Below are positions 34,800-47,736 of a DNA stretch of 64,000 nucleotides, one piece after another; within the stretch, counting starts at the first letter, position 1, and every line of letters starts with the position of its first letter. The stretch spans positions 56,001-120,000 of the forward strand of contig CAJNDS010002800.1 in the NCBI GenBank assembly GCA_905221605.1, in the 5' to 3' direction. The stretch is from Symbiodinium natans. Taxonomy: Eukaryota > Sar > Dinophyceae > Suessiales > Symbiodiniaceae. The notes under the pieces were generated by a model that did no database searches, was not told where the DNA came from, and saw nothing but the letters and a program-made list of their open reading frames with translations. The position numbers were made by a program, and so were the translations under genes.

Positions 34800-35000
34800 T
34801 TCGCTGAATGTCAGCGCGGTTGTTTTGCTTGTTGGTGCGACTTTGCTTACTCTATGCACTTGTTTTGCTTATTACGTACTGGTGCGTCTTCACTTCCTAT
34901 GTGCGGTTGTCTTGCTTATTGGTGCATATTGGATTACTGTGTGTTGTTGTGTTGGTAATTGGTGCGTCTTCGATGCTTGGGTTGCTTTGCTACATGCGCT
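34800..35000. repeat. Degenerate ~45-bp tandem repeat
   Basis: TGTTTTGCTTGTTGGTGCG, TGTTTTGCTTATTACGTACT and TGTCTTGCTTATTGGTGCA recur at about 45-60 bp with related sequence between them. This looks like an old, diverged tandem array in a spacer or intron. Confidence 0.5.
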
Positions 35001-35169
35001 CAGACAGACCGCGATCTTTGTTTCAAGATCCCCGCTGCAATCACAGAACTCGCGATTCAGGTCCGCAGAGCTCTCCAAACACGCGCTTGAGTAAGAAGAT
35101 GTACAAACACGTGCTCGTATGGACCGCCATCTTTAGCTCAAGATCATTGCATAACCCTCCAAGTATACT

Positions 35170-35300
35170 CCCAAGGTCGTATTGATAGAATCAATTTTGA
35201 CCATTATTGACCCCACCTGTTTTATTGAAAGAATCAATACTGACCCCCCCACCCCCCCTTTCTAAAGTCACTACTGACCCGCCCCTTTTCCGGCAAAATC
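35170..35300. repeat. Short degenerate repeat with TTGAAAGAATCAATACTGACC units
   Basis: ATTGATAGAATCAATTTTGACC near 35180 recurs as ATTGAAAGAATCAATACTGACC near 35225 and, more weakly, as a CACTACTGACC unit near 35270. The TTGATAGAATCAA part is itself nearly palindromic. Confidence 0.6.
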
Positions 35301-35659
35301 AACTAATTTACAACTCTGGGGGGGCTTGACCGGTCTGTCTGCCAAAGCAGAGTTAAACTCAAGCCTAGCTACTCTAGCTTTCGTGATTTTAAGCAAATGT
35401 TTGCCGCCATACAATGACACGGTTTTGATTTTGCGCGCGGGATGTGTGTTGGTTGTGAATTTGACTTCCTGGCCATGTAGAAACAAGCGGCTGCCGCATG
35501 TTTCGCTTTCCCCAGGCAGAATGAGGGTGCAGAAACCGGTTTTCCAGGCAAAAGCTGTCCACGATCTGGGCGTAACCCTGGTGAGTAACAGCAATGCGAG
35601 GCACGCAACCAGCAACAAGTAATCGCATTGAAATGGCTCTTTTTTTGTTGCGCGTAGCT

Positions 35660-35815
35660 CCTGCACCGCAGGAGTGTCAAAGGGCGAGAAGGTCAAGGGC
35701 CTCGACTTGCTGGACAACCATTTTGCCACCACGAACCAGGAGTTCGGCCCGCACAACAAAGTGTTCATCGCAGAAGGTTTCAAGTGCCTGCGCAGAAATA
35801 CGTGGGTCGAAGCTT
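35660..35815 (+). CDS. Possible exon between the VWA and sacsin-like genes
   Basis: The frame reads SKGEKVKGLDLLDNHFATTN and then QEFGPHNKVFIAEGFKCLRRN, a convincing protein-like segment. It could be a late exon of the VWA gene. I do not recognise a family. A frame at about 35525-35580 (KPVFQAKAVHDLGVTL) could be the preceding exon. Confidence 0.35.
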
Positions 35816-36538
35816 GCTCAGCAGGACACAAGAGATCTCTTGCCGCGAGGTTCCCCTCTCAGAGGTAAGTGCCAACCACAGCACATCGCGGCACTTCTTC
35901 TGTCCAAGGTGGGAGAGGCAGAGGCAAAGATGTTGATCTTGCAGACGACCGCTCCGCTACAACAGATGAGGAGGCAGACACCATGCATGAATATTCCGCA
36001 AGCCACTCCTTCCCGAATTACGGGACTCAGTCGTCATCCTGGTCGTTTTTTTGGAACGTCAGTGCGAGGACTCCAGCCCTGGTGATGCTGACAGCGAGGT
36101 TGGCTGGCCAGGAGTAGAGTCCATGTTTCGCATAGTCGGTTTCAGAGCGTCGGGCGGCTAAGAGCTTGGCTTCAAGAAGGAGCTCGCGCTCTTGTTGGCG
36201 CTACCGAAATGCCATGTACATACGCCATGCGCAGGTGTTTCACTGGATATTTGGCCGAACCTTTAACCGTAGGTCCTGGTCAATTGCAAGTCAAAAAAAG
36301 TTGCGATGGCACCACCAGCGACTCTTCGAGTGCCTGCGCACGACTGAGACTCGAGAGAGTGGTACGCCAGTCACCAGATTCATAGTCGTGGTCGTTCGTG
36401 GCTGGGGTCAAATGGGGCCAGGACCTGGCCCACAAGCCATTCAAGGGACGTAGCCCATGTTCCCCAGCCCATGGCATCCGAAGCCCTAAGCAGCCCTCAG
36501 CCTTGAGAGTTGTGTAAAACTTTGTAGTCACAGTTGCC

Positions 36539-39500
36539 ATGGAGGATGCTTCGCCATTCGTCGAGTTTTCGCAGCGAGAAGATCTGACTGTCCGTTTGCG
36601 AAACATCTTACATGACTACGCCTTTGGCCCCGGTGTCTTCCGCGAGCTGTTGCAAAATGCAGATGCTTGTACGCCTTGTTTACACACGTTTTACACACGT
36701 TTACACGTTGTGGTTGTTCAGGGTGCTACCGTCGAGGGACTAGCGAAGCATGCACAATCATGCATAAGCTTGCAGAGTGGCGCTTCGGTGTTGAAGCCAA
36801 GGATGACGCCGGCGCTCGGCGTTTCGCGCTCTATGCGGATGCAACGGTGCACCCAAAAGAATCGGGCCTCCTGGATGCACGGCTGGCGCAGTGGCAGGGC
36901 CCAGCGGTCGTAGCTGCCGCCTTGCTCACATGGCTCGCGTTCTCAGGGCCGGCATTGGTTTTTGTTGATGCCTTTAGCTCTAGTTTACAAGATCTTTCAA
37001 CCATGGCTCACACAATAACCTAGGTCAACGATGCGCAGTTTACGGACTCCGACTTTGAAGGCATCCGGCAGGTGGGTGCATCAGTGAAGCGGTCCGACCA
37101 CTCGAAGATCGGGCGGTATGGGCTGGGATTCAACTCCACCTACCATCTGACCGATGTGGTGTCATTTGTGTCACGGGATCGCCTTTGCATTTTCGATCCT
37201 CATCGTGCCCATTTGCCTTCGGATCTGCCAGGCCTGCAAGTACAGTTGACCACAGAGCTGAGAAAGAAGTACTGGGCTCAACTTGCTCCCTTTGCGGACG
37301 TCGCCCAAGTTGCCCACGCTTCAGATGCTGTGGACTCCGTAGAGGCCGTAGAGGCCGTAGAGCCTGGCACAATGTTTCGGCTGCCGCTCAGAACGCCAGA
37401 GTTGGCATCCAGGTCCCTCATTTCAAATCAAGCCCGCAACTTTGGGGATGTCTTGGCCGTGTTGAAAGAGTTGGCAGCAAGTGCAGATGAGCTGCTGCTT
37501 TTTCTCCAAAGTGTCGAGATGATTGAGATCCACGTCCGCCACGCTGGCAAGGCTTGGTGTTGCTTGGGCCGCTCCTGGATTCGGACGGCGTCGGCGGCCG
37601 CCACGGAGCGCATGAGGAAGGAAAGGCTCATGCTCCACAACATGGCGAAGGACACTTGGCCTTTGCAGGCCTTTTGCACGTCCTGAGTTGGGACCCGGGG
37701 ACCTTTTTTGTTGCGTTTTTTTTCCCCCTCTAATGTTCTCCTTGAAGCTGAATGAAGCTCCCCGAGGATCTCAAGAAGGCTCGAAGGCAAGGCTTGCTGC
37801 TCGAGGTCACAGCCTCCGTGGACTCCGTGGAGCGATCCAAGCCGTGGCTGGTGGCCATGCGCAGCGAGCCTGTGGAAAGCAAGGAGGTCAGCCCAGGAAA
37901 CTCAAAAAACTCTCAAGACATGCGCAGTGACTCAGTGACGCTCGCGCTCGGTTTTGGGGCCCTCTATGACTAGTAAGACTTTTTTTTGTGTTGTCATGTC
38001 TTTCGCCGTTCGGTCCACTTTGCGCTCGGCAATCGAATGCTTTCTCACCGGCCTGTCCCTGGCAGGTCACAGCCGGCCTGGCTGAGGATGAGCTACCGAC
38101 ACATCGTGTTGCAGCTGTGGCGGTACCTCTTTCTTCCGAAAAACTTGACAGTGAATCTGGCTTGGAAGGACAGGCATACTGCTTCCTTCCGCTTTCGCTT
38201 GCCACGGGTCTGCCGGTCCATATCTCTGCGAATTTCGCTTTGACGGCCAATCGCCGCGATCTGTGGAGACGCAGTGATGACCGAGTGGCCAGCGAGAGCC
38301 ACTGCCGGGCTCTCTGGAACGAGAACCTTTTGGACTCCACGTGTCCCAGAGTTTATGCAGACGCGCTGGAATTGTTAGCTGCCGGTGCACTCAGCAGGCA
38401 TGAGGAGAAGAAAGGGCTCCCGTTCCCGTACATGAGCATAATCTCAGATGCCTTGTGCCAAGAGATTCAAGAGCTGCCCAAGTTCAAGAAGGGTTTGTGG
38501 AGTCTTTGGCCTGAAAAGGCCAGTGGGCACTTTGTGTCTTTGCCAAGGCGGGTCAGTGAGGAGCTTGTTATCCGTGAGGCGGCCGTGTTTCTGGATGACC
38601 AGCAAAGCTTCCAGACTGCAAAGTGTTCTTTGCTTTGCCAGGAACCAGAGTTCAGTCGGCTCAAAGATGAGATGCGCACGGCACTGCGAAGGCTGTGCCT
38701 GATGGGAAAACGGCGGACCATCGTTCAGGTTCCAGCTGCCTTGGGAGAGATCCTTACAGAGGTCAAGGGAACTACGTGGCTTCAGCCGCAGTCCCTTGCC
38801 AACATGCTGAAAGGTTATGATACCAAGCATTCGACCATGGAGGAGGCAGATGCGCTGGTGGAGTATCTCCTGTCTCCAAACGGCTCCGGGCCGCTGCCGC
38901 TTGGCTTAGGTTTTTTTCCTTCATACCGGGTGCAGAAATTGTTTTGGTGGCTCTCTCCTCGTAGCCCTGCAGTGAGGGGCACATCCCGTGCTCAAGCTGT
39001 AAGGAAGGTGTAGGACCATGAGGACCCTAGGAATCCAACTCCAGGCCATAACAACGTTCCCTGTCACAGGGCGCTGCTGCACGAGCTCAGGCTTTGCCCA
39101 CTCCTGTCAGGCGGGCCGTTGGTGCAAAGTAAACGTCAGAGGGCTCACACACCAGCCACGCCTCACCCGCCTTTGGGTTCTCATGAGGCCGCAAAGGCAC
39201 CTTTCTGCATCGCGTGGAGGGGGAGGAGTATTTCTGGTCAGAAGACCCACAAATGCAGGACACCTGGCTTGACTTGAAGAAGCCCTCATATGCGTTCAAG
39301 GCATCAAACGTACATCTTCTATTAATCGATTCACAGAATCATGTCGATTAGGGCGATCTGCAAATTGCCAGGATCTTCTTCCCGACCGGGACTTCGTCGA
39401 GCCATCTTCCCGCACTTTTGCTTTGCTCAAGCCGCGAGTGGCCAACTCTCACTTGAACATTTGCTTACTGAACGGCAAAGCTTTGCCAGCTTTGCTGCCA

Positions 39501-41460
39501 ACAATTCTGCCACCTTCCTGGCGGCACAAGAGCCAAGTCGTGGTGACCAAGGCTGGGCAAGTAGAGGTGGACGGCCGCACGCAAGAAGCCGTGCGCCAGG
39601 AGTACTTGACGCAATTCAAGGCACAGCCGTCGGCGCGGGTCAAGGCCACCCACAAGGCTGCCCCAAAGCAGAGCGTCAGCAAAAAGAAGCCAGCCACAAA
39701 GCTCACGAAGCTGCCAAACGGCAAGCGAAATGGCACGAAGGTGCAGCATGTTCTGGAGGAGGATGAGTGGGATGAGGAGGGCAGTGAGGACTTTGACGAG
39801 GAAGATTGGGAGGAAGCAGGGGAGGTCGCAACGCCTGTCGCCAAGTCCACTGCGCAAACGGCGCAAACCTGTCCAATTCTTGATGCTGCAGGCTTGGACG
39901 CTTTAGTTCGTCGCTGCTCATTGATTTGGAAGCTGGTGGAAAGCAATCAGGAGAAGGGCAGCTCCATTGCAGCCTTGCAGGTGTTCCCGTGCGTGCCGGT
40001 AGAGGCAGCTGGGCCATCCGGGCCACACCCACACCATGTCGGCATCAACGGGCACTTGCGCCTCATCAGCATGTCAGCTGCTGGCAATAAGAACCTGGCT
40101 GCAATCGAGGACTTTTCCGTTGAGGAGGTGGCCTGGCTGGTTTCAGCCCTGCAACACGTAAGTCGACGTAAGTGCGGGTGGTCGCCGCCCAAGAAACCCC
40201 CGGCAAGCTTCGTGAATTCCATTGCTTCCCGAAGCAGGGTGTCAAGAACTCAGGTGAAGCTCTTGGCATCATTGGGCGTGCCGCTCCTGAGGCCAGGAAC
40301 AAAGCTGCGCTCGGCCCTGGGCTTGGACCGGGCCTGAGAAGATTCAGAGATTCAAGAGATTCAGAGATTCAAACTGCAGGCACTGGCACTGGTACGAGGC
40401 TTTAGATTGCGTGTGTGTCGCACGTTTTTGCATGCTTAGCCAGATTAGCCAGTTAGCCGTCGTTCAAGAAGCCATGTTTGCTTTGCATTGCCAGCTTCTC
40501 ACAACCGAGGACCGGGTCTCTGTAGTCCGAGCCTTGTGCCGAGCCCTCGAGGAGGAGCTCGGTTCTTCGAGTGCTGTCACTGTGACTGGCAATGAAAGCC
40601 GCCATTCTCGCCTACACCATGGACTAAAGGCGGCGAGGCTGACGACGGAAAGGGCTCTTCCACTGCAGCGACTCGTGTGCTCAGTTCTACGCAGGGCCAA
40701 CAAGAAAGAGGCCGAGCGCGCATTGACGCTGCCCATTTTCCCCACGACCGGCGGCAGGTTTGCAGTTCCGCTGGTTCCATCCAGTGCCTCAGTGATAAGC
40801 CCCGACGAGGGGTGGGATCAGCTGCTCCACCCCTTCTTTGATGACTTCCTGGTGAGTTGGGAAGGGGCCGCAGGCGATGTGCTTCGAGAGTTGGAGGCAC
40901 CAAAGCATATCAAAGCACTCAGTACTCAGTTGATCGGATATTCAGCACATCTCAGCACTCTTAACCACCCCAGAACTTAGACCAGCGAAGCACCTGGAAA
41001 AGTGAGGTGAGGCGCCCTTCTTTGGCCAGCTTCCTGGCAAACTTCTGCGCCCCTCGAGCTGGAGTCTTTGACCAGGAGCTTTCAATCCGCTTTCTGGAGA
41101 CGCGGCATTCTTCAGAAATGCTGGCTTTTGGTGTTCCAGCAAGTCGTTCAATCGGACTATCCACGTAGTTGGCTTTTAAATTTTGTGATTCCCCAGCAAA
41201 GGAAAGCGTGGCAACAGTCGGGGCGGTTTTCTCCCGTTCTGGCGCAAGCCGAGAATGTGAGAAGCTGGCTCAAGCCTGCGAGGCTTCACGGATCATTTGG
41301 TGAAGAGTCCACATCGCCGCGCATGTGCTTACTTCCAGCGACCGTTTGCAAGCAAGGCAGCACCAGTTGTGGTCTTCGACTCGGAGCCTGGCAAGGCACT
41401 TGCCTCGGACCTTCTGTCTGCTTGCTGCGCAACAGTGATAAGCACCTTGCCTAGGTACCG
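36539..41460 (+). CDS. Sacsin-like protein with HSP90-type ATPase domain
   Basis: Sacsin-type proteins carry HSP90-like ATP-binding (SIRPT) repeats and act as chaperone-related factors. Exon 1 (36539-36661) reads SQREDLTVRLRNILHDYAFG and ELLQNA. Exon 2 (36802-36898) continues DDAGARRFALYAD, completing the ATPase N-box QNADD. A 17-bp piece (36947-36963) and exon 37024-37668 then give GPALVFVNDAQFTDSDFEG, KIGRYGLGFNSTYHLTD and DPHRAHLPSDLPG. Exons 37758-37886 and 38066 to about 38905 give WLVAMRSE, LPLSLATGLPVHISANFALT and ANRRDLW, the second conserved block. Exons at about 39430-40160 (LLPTILPPSWRHKSQ), 40455-40905 and up to 41460 continue it. The intron at 36662 has a GA donor. The detected part covers roughly one repeat, much shorter than animal sacsin. 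No DnaJ or HEPN domain was seen. The ATG starts right before the family motif. The 3' end is unresolved. Confidence 0.78.
37334..37363 (+). repeat. In-frame 9-bp coding repeat (Val-Glu-Ala)
   Basis: GTAGAGGCC occurs in tandem inside the sacsin-like exon and encodes VEAVEAVE. It is a small in-frame slippage expansion between conserved blocks. Confidence 0.8.
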
Positions 41461-41544
41461 AAGCGGTGCCGGGCCCAAGACCTGCTCGACCCGGATGATG
41501 CAGATCCTGGGCAATGTCAGACAAATTTCCGCTTTCTAGCATCA

Positions 41545-42681
41545 TGGCTCTGCTCTATGCGGAAACCTCAAACCTTGCCTGCGTGTGCGAGCGTGCGTGT
41601 CGAAAGAACTAACAAAAAGCCATGAAGAAACCTCGACCGCGCAGTGATCCCGGGTTCGGTGAGGATCTAGGCCATTTGCTGGGAACGTCGGCGACCTTCC
41701 CTCCGAAACAGTACTGCACGCCTTTGGCCGCTTGCCTTGCTTTTTGATTTTGTAGGCAATTAAGTAAAGGTTTAGCACCTCGATTTGGGGGTCCTGGACA
41801 TGCTAGTCCTAAAGCACCCAAACATGTAGACCCTGCCTGACAGCCTTGTCGCAAAAACCCTCGACCCCAGTGCCCCAGCCGTGCAAGCTGCGCTTCCATG
41901 CTTTAGCCACTCGTTCTCTTCATCCTGTCCATTCGATCTGTAGTACGAGCCACACTAGAGAATTCAAGACAAGAATGGAAAGCAACAACGTTGAGTTGTG
42001 CTCGCAAATGCTCTACAAGTGAGAGGCAACGACCAGAGTTAAAAGCCCTATAGTGTGTTCCCTGAACCCCGACCACTGCATCCCGCAGTTTGAACAAGCC
42101 TTGGCAGCCTCCTGAGATTCTGACAGTGCTGCGGAAAGCGGGCTTGAAAAGCTTTGCCGATGAGGAGCGGCACCGTGGGAGAAGGCTTCTGGTTGTTCGA
42201 AGGAATCCTTGGTTTTGCGTCCACAGCCGCACATCGCCGCGTGTGATAAATTCAGCTGCAATAGACGAGAAGCCTCAAGCCTTGAATCCGCATCTTGCGA
42301 CCCCTCGGTTTTTATGGCGGGAGCCCCAACTGAAGGCTGGTTTGCCCTGAACCACCAGCAAGATTTTTGATTTCTGGGTGATGAACTGGGAGGTATGATT
42401 GTTCGGAACGCGCTTGAGGTTTACATGAGCTTGCGGGAATCGTGGGGCTTTCGAAGGAGCTGTTCCTCAGAGCTGCGGCAAGGACCGAGGCACTGGCTTG
42501 TGACAGTTTGTGATCCAGGTTTGGTTCGGTTGGGCTTGTCCCTCTCATAACAAGCACATACTCCGTGCAAGGGTTTCTACCGAGGATGTTTCCAATCTCT
42601 CGCTGGAAACCACTATCACCACGCAGAGACGCCGGCGCGCACACACCCACCCACCCACCCACCCACCCACCCACCCACCCA

Positions 42682-42712
<31 letters not shown>

Positions 42713-43900
42713 CCTCACCCACCTCCGCACGCACGTACCCGCACGTATCCGCACGCACGCACGTACCCGCACACCCGCGCGCACGCGCATACGCACAACT
42801 GATGCAAGATCCTGATCCCAGCTGGCCCCCTTCCCACAACTGTTTTCCCTTGTAATTCATAATGCCCTAAGCCCCATGGTCCTCTCTTTAAACCCTAGCC
42901 TAGGCAAGGAAATCCCATGAAGCCTGAACCTCCGACACCAAGCTTTTGCCAGGCAGTGCGAACCCAAACTCAAAGCCTACGGGCCTATGTTTCAAGTTTG
43001 AATCCGGAACCAAAGCCCGAAAGTGGATGTTCCGGCACAGGCCTCAAGTCGAACTTGAATGTCATGTAGACCCTGGTAGCCTGGTAGCCTGGTAGACTCT
43101 CCACAGGCCCTGGCACAAAATGCAGGGGGCCATCGGGTGGAAGCTGCGTCGACTTTGCTCGCTCAGCTGGTGAAACGATTCCATGGCCTGACGCTTGGGT
43201 GTCGAAAGCCATTGAAGTCTTTCTTATCACTGTTTGCAGTCGGTAGTTGGGCAGCATGGTTTTCCATTATCCGTGCTTGACAACATCCAAGGAAGTGGTC
43301 ATCGCGAACGTACGCTTCGCTCAGCCGGTTCCGCATTTTCCCCGCTTTCCCAGCCTCCTCGCGAAGCGGGGCCTGGCCTCCGCATGATCCACCCTCAAGT
43401 CCAGACTGCGTGGCGCTGGACGCTGAGTTGAAACAGAAGTCCAAGCAGTTCGGGGCTCGTGTCGCAGTATGTCGGTCTTTCGTGGTTGCCGGGTGTTCAG
43501 CGCCTAGGGCTTTCAGGCTCTGCTTGTCACCCGTGGTACACGTTTGGCTTTCTTTCAGAAGTCCAGGATACTCCATGCACACTTTTCGAGCATGCGCCGC
43601 TTGCGTGGACACAATTGGTGCTGCTTGGACTTTTGTTTTCAGAAGTTTTGTTTAGACATGTTGTCAGCCTTTAGAGGTCAACTTGCTTGATGAGCGTTTA
43701 GTTGCGGCCAAAGTCTTGAAAACACATTTGCCAAACCGAATGTCCCAGGCTTCTCGACCAGCAAGCCTTCCGCAGCTGGCCGAAGGCACTGCTGCAACGC
43801 TTCGGCAACCTACAGGATGCTTCTGCTCGTGGCAAAAGCATTTTGCCATGCTAGCCACATGCAGCCACATTGGAAGCCACATTGGAAGCCCATAACCCCA
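41545..43900. other. No recognisable gene
   Basis: Apart from the tetranucleotide repeat near 42.7 kb, only short frames are present. A frame at 43683-43810 looks mildly coding but is not assignable. Confidence 0.4.
42640..42790. repeat. (CCCA)n-(CGCA)n tetranucleotide repeat
   Basis: About nine CCCA units are followed by about eight CGCA units and then CGTACCCG/CACG variants. It opens artefactual frames on both strands (PTHPPTH and RACVRACV types). Confidence 0.95.
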
Positions 43901-43911
43901 AGAAAGCCTGA

Positions 43912-44088
43912 GACAAAGCCGACAAAGCCGGAGACCACTTCCAGGATCCGCCGTCCCTGGAAGTCATTGTCGCAAACCTGGCGGAGGTTGCACGCAGGTC
44001 GGACGTTCCGCCGCAAAGTCTCCACACTACAGACATTGCACTGGCAAAGACCCCCTTCAACAGTGTAGACCAGAACTTTAGGTTTTGA
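43912..44088 (+). CDS. C-terminal exon of an unidentified protein
   Basis: The frame reads DKADKAGDHFQDPPSLEVIV, ANLAEVARRSDVPPQSLHTT and DIALAKTPFNSVDQNFRF before TGA. Composition and codon choice are strongly protein-like, with a clear helical stretch. It begins after an AG acceptor-like site near 43910. The upstream exons were not located with confidence. No family is recognised. Confidence 0.45.
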   Translation, partial: DKADKAGDHFQDPPSLEVIVANLAEVARRSDVPPQSLHTTDIALAKTPFNSVDQNFRF

Positions 44089-44099
44089 AACGGGATGTC

Positions 44100-47000
44100 C
44101 AACGTGCACACACAGGCCATCGACTCGTCGGTCTGTTTGGGGAAAGAGGCTGTTCTCCGTGTAGCGGACCTGAACTTCCTCAAGCGTCTAAGTGCCTCTA
44201 TGGTGCCTCTACTAAAATGTGGCCATGGACCTAAAGAGAATCTTGGAAACTGTCCTGGAAACATAGCCCAAATGGAACAAGGAAATTCAGTTCTCGGTCG
44301 TGTGATTGAAGTCGAACAGGGCAGAGGGTTTTCGTGGATTTTCTGGGTGTGATCGCGTAGCGCTGATGTTTTGCCCGTCTGAGTGCTCTGCATGCTGCAA
44401 GCTCTGATTAGATCTCTTGACGGGCAGGCAGCGTTCCCGTTACCTTCCGCTTTTGAATTCTCTTGACCGTTGATAGACGCTGAGTATGCCATCCCTTGGT
44501 TTTTGACAAGCTGAACTACAGTCCACGAACTCCTTGAGTGCTTCCTCAAAAACACCGGTACAGGAAACCAGATTCGAAAGCTCTGGCACCTGAGACAAGC
44601 AAGCTGCCCACGTTCTGTGGGACGTCGACCGGCTGTGCATGGCCACCCGAGAAGACAAGGGCGAGGAGCACGCTGATATACTGAGCGCTGGATGACGACT
44701 AACAAGCTCTAACAGAGACAGACACGAAAGCAGCGTCCAGAGCACTTGCGGCTCCTGATGTCTTTCGGCTTCTCGAGCCGTCGCTCCATTTCCATTGCTA
44801 CAAAGTCTTTTCGAATCGTTGCATCCCTTCCCACTCGACCTTTTGTATTCCCGCTGGACCAGCCTTCTGGCGCAGGAAGCCCTTAGTCTGAGCCGGGCTG
44901 CCATGTCCTTACATCTTATTTCTTCCTTCGCGCCACCCTCGGAAGTATGAACGTCTTACATGACTAGTCCCATTTTTGGTGCATTTTTGTTGTCGGCTTA
45001 GGTTGTTGTGCCGCCCTCAGAAGTAGGCGTTAGCTTAGATTTTGCAACTCGTTCCAGCTTCGGACTCCATTAAATTCGTGGACGAGTACCAGACATTACC
45101 AGACAACCACAAAAGAAACCCGTTAACCAGTACTTGACTTATGCCTACTGGAAACCTGTGCTCGGCAACTGTTCTTTAAAGAACAAGTGCCAGACATGTA
45201 CTAGTACCGGAGAAAAAGGGTCGATTGGACTTTACAGCCTCACATCCATCACAGTTCGTGGTCAACGAATCATGCTCGGAAACTGGGAAAGAGTGCGTGA
45301 TCCGGGAATTTGGAAAACGCGGGAGCGGGAGTCAGGGAAAGTGCAGATTCGGATGATTGGATGATTCGGAGAATTAGTAAAGGCAATCTGCGGAAACTTG
45401 TAGATGTGGACAGCCACGGATTCGGAAAGTTGGAGGCCGCGGATTCGGAAACTGGAAACGTGGACAAAACCGCGATTACTGGTGCAAGTGAACCGGAGTA
45501 TCTATATGGTCTCTGCACCTCCGCCCACATGCCCCCACTTCCCTGAAGGAAGTTGGTATCTGAATCACGTCTCCGGACTTAGTTTCTCGAATCGGGTGTG
45601 GAAATGTGGAAAGCGCGCGGAGAAGAACGCGCCGGCAACATGAACGTTATCATGTCCAGCAGTTTCCTTGACCGCATAGTCTGGTGTATCCACTTCCCCT
45701 GCCAGTAGGTGGTCGCAAGAGAGTGTGCCCACGGCCGGGAGCGAGTCATCGCACGAACTTCGGGAGCGGCGACAGCAGGCCGTGTCCTACATGGTGTTTA
45801 GGGAGCCAGATCTGTAGAAGTTCAAAACTAACTCCCTCTCTCTCTCTCCACTTCGATTAGGGTTGTCTAGGGATGTTTGCAGGGTCAGTTCCGGGTCCCA
45901 GCCTGCGGGTGTGGCGGCGTTTCTTTGCAATGATAAAAAACTTCCCGCGGCAGGCCACTGTGTTGCATACTGACATAAGCAAATGCCCCAAGTCCTACTA
46001 TGCAGTTGAGGCCCCATGAACAATCTTAAGAGCAGCTAAATGCCAGAATCACATGCAAAAGAGCAATGTGGGGTCGGGAGTCCTGAAGGGATCGCCTGCC
46101 ACTTTTTTCACTTTGTTGAGAGGTCGTCACACAGCATCTGAAAGCCTTGCAGTCACTTGGATGTTACTGGGAAGACATTCCATGGCATTCAGGTCCCACA
46201 GCGCAACCGTTGGCTGCTTAACCTCTGAGCTTTTGCGAGTACCAAGGCCGACACTCCACAAGCGCAGCCATGCGACCCAGATGATGGTGGGGCCACGGTT
46301 GCTTCTTCGCTTTTTCGACTCCAGGGCTCCTGGGGACTCGCATTCACGAAAAGCCCCCCCCCCCCCCGCCCCCCAAGTTCTCGGCAATGGTTGAGTGTAT
46401 CCAAAGATGCTACTTGCCGGACAGAATGGGCATTCTGAAAGCTGCATCAAGAATAGAACCTCGGCAATGTGACCACGTCAGTGTGTGAGGGTGCTATGCC
46501 ATGTGCATAACATGTTCATAAATCACGCACATGTTGGGCATTTCATGCTGCAAAGCACAGCATGTCCCGGACGACCACAGCAAGGGACTTTGGGAGGTGC
46601 AGCCACATCCATCGGCAAGTTCAATGATGCTCTTGAAGCCAATCAGTGTATACAAAAGTGTATACAAAGCAGCCGCCCCTCCCCCCAAGCTGAAAATCAC
46701 GGTGGAGTTTTCAGTATTGCCAGCAAACACACACCACCCCTGCGTTCTCTGCGGGGCCGGGGGACGTAGCTGCGGCAAATTGCCCAATTCGACCGGTACG
46801 TGGGTGGATCTGCAAGGGACATGCCAGGCAGTGCGACTCAACGGTTTGGCTTTTACTTGTAGCCGCAGGTGCAACATCAGCTGAGCAACGTGAACTTTTT
46901 GGTTGCGTGGCACAGAACTGGAGCAGGGGCTTGAAGCCGATGGTTCAGGGATGTTCAGGGTGGTTAAACAGCCGCTCGCATGTTTGGGTTTGCTCGGAGA

Positions 47001-47700
47001 GGAAGGGGTGCCAATGGACCTTTTTCGGTCAACACAGCAACTATCAGACCTGCAGGCGTGTTCTCTGGTCTTTGTTTGAGGAGAACCTGGTAAGCCCAGG
47101 TCTTGGATGATGGTGCGCTGGTTAGTCCGTGCAGCGTTTTCACCGCGCTCCATGAAGGCCTGTGAATTCGATCTTTGCCTTGTTTTTTTTTCGGGGGGGG
47201 GGGGGGGGGTGTCATGCACGGTTCTAGGACGTTTGCACGTGCATCCGTTGTACTTTCTAGTGACTCAAAAGTGGCAGGAGCCGATGCGTCAGACGACGAG
47301 GGCCAGGCGAATTCATGTCAAGTCAACAAAGGGTTTCCAAGCGCATCCCAGCTACATCCTTACTCGAATGGGGTTGTCAAGCAGGGCATTCTGCGCACTT
47401 TAACTTTAACCGTCTTGGAGATTTTCCGGAGCCTGGCCTGTCCAGGCCGATATGAAACTTGAACCTAGACATTGCGGCTTCAAGAGCTAAACTTGTTTTC
47501 ATATTTCAAGGGTTAAAAGTTAACATGTTCAAGACCTCAAACCACAAGTAGAAACTTCCGGGAACCTACCACGCCCAAGGTCTTCAGCACGTTCGTTTAC
47601 CTTCATGTTAGGGCCTCCTCGTTTTGTATTCTAGGAAGAGAAGAAACACGAGTCTCCAAAAGGTTGTGTGGTGCCGCAAAACTGTAGCAGCTGTAGCATT
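44100..47700. other. No recognisable gene
   Basis: Long minus-strand frames exist (43851-44705 and 46494-47219) but have no domain and low-complexity ends. Short GGATTCGGAAA-type repeats occur at 45290-45480. C and G homopolymers lie near 46357 and 47193. I see no RNA gene. Confidence 0.35.
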
Positions 47701-47736
47701 GCATCTCATTTTTCTTGCGTAAGTGTCCATGCACAA

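Noticed and set aside
46494-47219. Minus-strand open frame of 241 codons
   Set aside because: It starts in the translation of a C/G homopolymer, has no domain signature and is within the range expected from chance and repeats.
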